This document shows, in pieces, positions 53,697-54,170 of a stretch of 54,170 nt of DNA. A model generated the notes under the pieces. That model made no database searches. It was not told where the DNA came from and saw only the letters and a program-made list of their open reading frames with translations. The translations under genes were made by a program, and so were the position numbers. The stretch covers positions 1-54,170 of the forward strand of contig NZ_LVHF01000009.1 of NCBI RefSeq assembly GCF_001650345.1. The letters run 5' to 3'. Each line of letters opens with the position of its first letter. The first letter of the stretch is position 1. This stretch comes from Photobacterium jeanii. GTDB lineage: Bacteria; Pseudomonadota; Gammaproteobacteria; Enterobacterales; Vibrionaceae.

Positions 53697-53907
53697 CTCT
53701 GTTAATTAAGATCGGAAAGTCCCTGTCAGTATCACGCTAAAGCCAGATATCATCAGCCTTAACACGAAAAACAGTGTTGGATAAGAGAGCAGGTACATTC
53801 GAAGCGTGTCGGTTGGCCTTATCATTGAGATTTGGCACTACGTACTCTAGTCAGCTTGTGGTTATGCTTCATGCATTACAACAGAGCACCATAATGCACA
53901 GATAACA

Positions 53908-53930
53908 AGAACAACCTCAGAGAGGTTGCA
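53908..53930 (-). repeat. tRNA-Gly-like anticodon stem remnant
   Basis: On the minus strand TGCAACC, seven bases and GGTTG repeat the anticodon stem of the tRNA-Gly-like sequence at 54098-54170. The loop TCTCTGA lacks U33, so it cannot be a working tRNA. GTGCTCTG follows about where the 3' acceptor end would be. Confidence 0.35.
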
Positions 53931-53973
53931 ATGTCTGGCGATGGTGATGATTGAAGCTGATTGCTTCTATGTC

Positions 53974-53994
53974 TCCCAATCGAGTTGGGATTTT
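53974..53994 (+). terminator. Weak terminator-like hairpin
   Basis: A 6-bp stem TCCCAA/TTGGGA with a five-base loop is followed by TTTT. It could stop plus-strand transcription before the tRNA region, but it is short. Confidence 0.35.
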
Positions 53995-54060
53995 GGAGTG
54001 CACTTAGGTGGCTTTCGCGCTTGGAGACCTAATGCAACTTGGGACTAATACTTCACAGTA
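53994..54060 (-). repeat. Second decayed tRNA-like unit
   Basis: The minus strand shows TAGGT, 17 bases, ACCTA, then AGTGCA and CTCCA. This repeats the 3' layout of the unit at 54098-54170 (GAGGT, 26 bases, ACCTC, then GTGTCG and CTCCA). The CTCCA ends are 104 bases apart. No proper anticodon arm survives. Confidence 0.35.
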
Positions 54061-54097
54061 GTAGGGTCATTGTTAAGTACAATGAGAACTATCAAAT

Positions 54098-54170
54098 TGG
54101 AGCGACACACGAGGTTCCCGATCTTCGAGGAGCTAGGCGTGACCTCAACCTTGGCAAGGTTGCACTCTAC
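54098..54170 (-). pseudogene. tRNA-Gly(GCC)-like sequence with abnormal T arm, cut by the window edge
   Basis: The minus strand reads GTAGAG (end of D arm) and a perfect anticodon arm CAACC-TTGCCAA-GGTTG with anticodon GCC. The variable loop begins AGGTC and the 3' end is CTCCA, all as in gammaproteobacterial tRNA-Gly. Between them the T arm is wrong: about 15 bases too long, with no five-base stem around a TTCGA-type loop. The 3' acceptor strand (GTGTCGC) also differs from the usual TTCCCGC. The 5' half is outside the window, so an intact partner strand cannot be excluded. Confidence 0.6.

Noticed and set aside
53400..53720. Chromosomal replication origin (oriC)
   Set aside because: DnaA boxes and AT-rich DNA are present, but the usual neighbours (mnmG, mioC or dnaA-dnaN) are not, the array of AT 13-mers is lacking, and the position matches datA instead.
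53880..54170. Retron msr-msd or other structured defence RNA
   Set aside because: Several inverted repeats suggested it, but no reverse transcriptase is adjacent within the window and the best match is tRNA-Gly sequence on the minus strand.

Overview
The window is 54 kb of ordinary, densely coded gammaproteobacterial chromosome. Gene order and protein content point to the family Vibrionaceae: MotX of the sodium-driven polar flagellum, CheX, the zur-dusA-pspG group, dnaB-alr-pgi, and the amiB-mutL-miaA-hfq-hflXKC block. Decayed tRNA-Gly-like sequence at the right edge makes Photobacterium or a close relative my best guess, but I cannot prove the genus. I see no prophage, insertion sequence, integron or CRISPR array.

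Layout. (1) 1-610: promoters and leader of a ribosomal RNA operon that runs leftward out of the window, with two DnaA-box-like sites between its tandem promoters. (2) 612-7516, minus strand: the sulfate activation operon cysG-cysD-cysN-[SLC13/RCK permease]-cysC-cysQ. (3) 7927-13522: cpdB, a Crp-like regulator, elaA, oapA, fklB and a DUF2780 protein. (4) 13663-17952, minus: cysJ-cysI-cysH, completing assimilatory sulfate reduction. (5) 18110-23706: a small unknown gene, a small outer-membrane barrel protein, pspG behind a sigma-54 promoter, dusA, zur, cheX and an SPFH protein. (6) 24047-31322: pgi, yjbQ, a BamA-like barrel protein, alr, dnaB and a DUF481 protein. (7) 31449-36466, minus: rpsF-priB-rpsR-rplI behind an S6:S18 leader, then rnr-rlmB. 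(8) 36617-39115: nsrR and hmp, divergent, then motX with a sigma-28 promoter. (9) 39358-51756, minus: nnr-tsaE-amiB-mutL-miaA-hfq-hflX-hflK-hflC, then yjeT and purA. (10) 52202-54170: queG, a cluster of DnaA boxes and a tRNA-Gly-like sequence.

How the parts work together. CysD/CysN make APS, CysC makes PAPS, CysH reduces PAPS to sulfite, and CysJ/CysI reduce sulfite to sulfide using the siroheme made by CysG. CysQ removes the by-product PAP, and the SLC13 protein probably imports sulfate or a related anion. NsrR and Hmp form the nitric-oxide response. The nnr-to-hflC block joins metabolite repair, tRNA modification (TsaE, MiaA), cell division (AmiB), mismatch repair (MutL) and membrane protein quality control (HflKC).

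The most notable feature is not a gene. The 820 bases right of queG hold five DnaA-box-like sites next to AT-rich DNA and then tRNA-Gly-like sequence on the opposite strand. This is the position of datA (the DnaA-titrating and DnaA-ATP-hydrolysing locus) in E. coli, which lies between queG and glyVXY. I propose it as a datA-like replication-control locus. The tRNA-Gly-like sequence at the edge has an abnormal T arm and looks like the newest of several decaying copies spaced about 105 bases apart.
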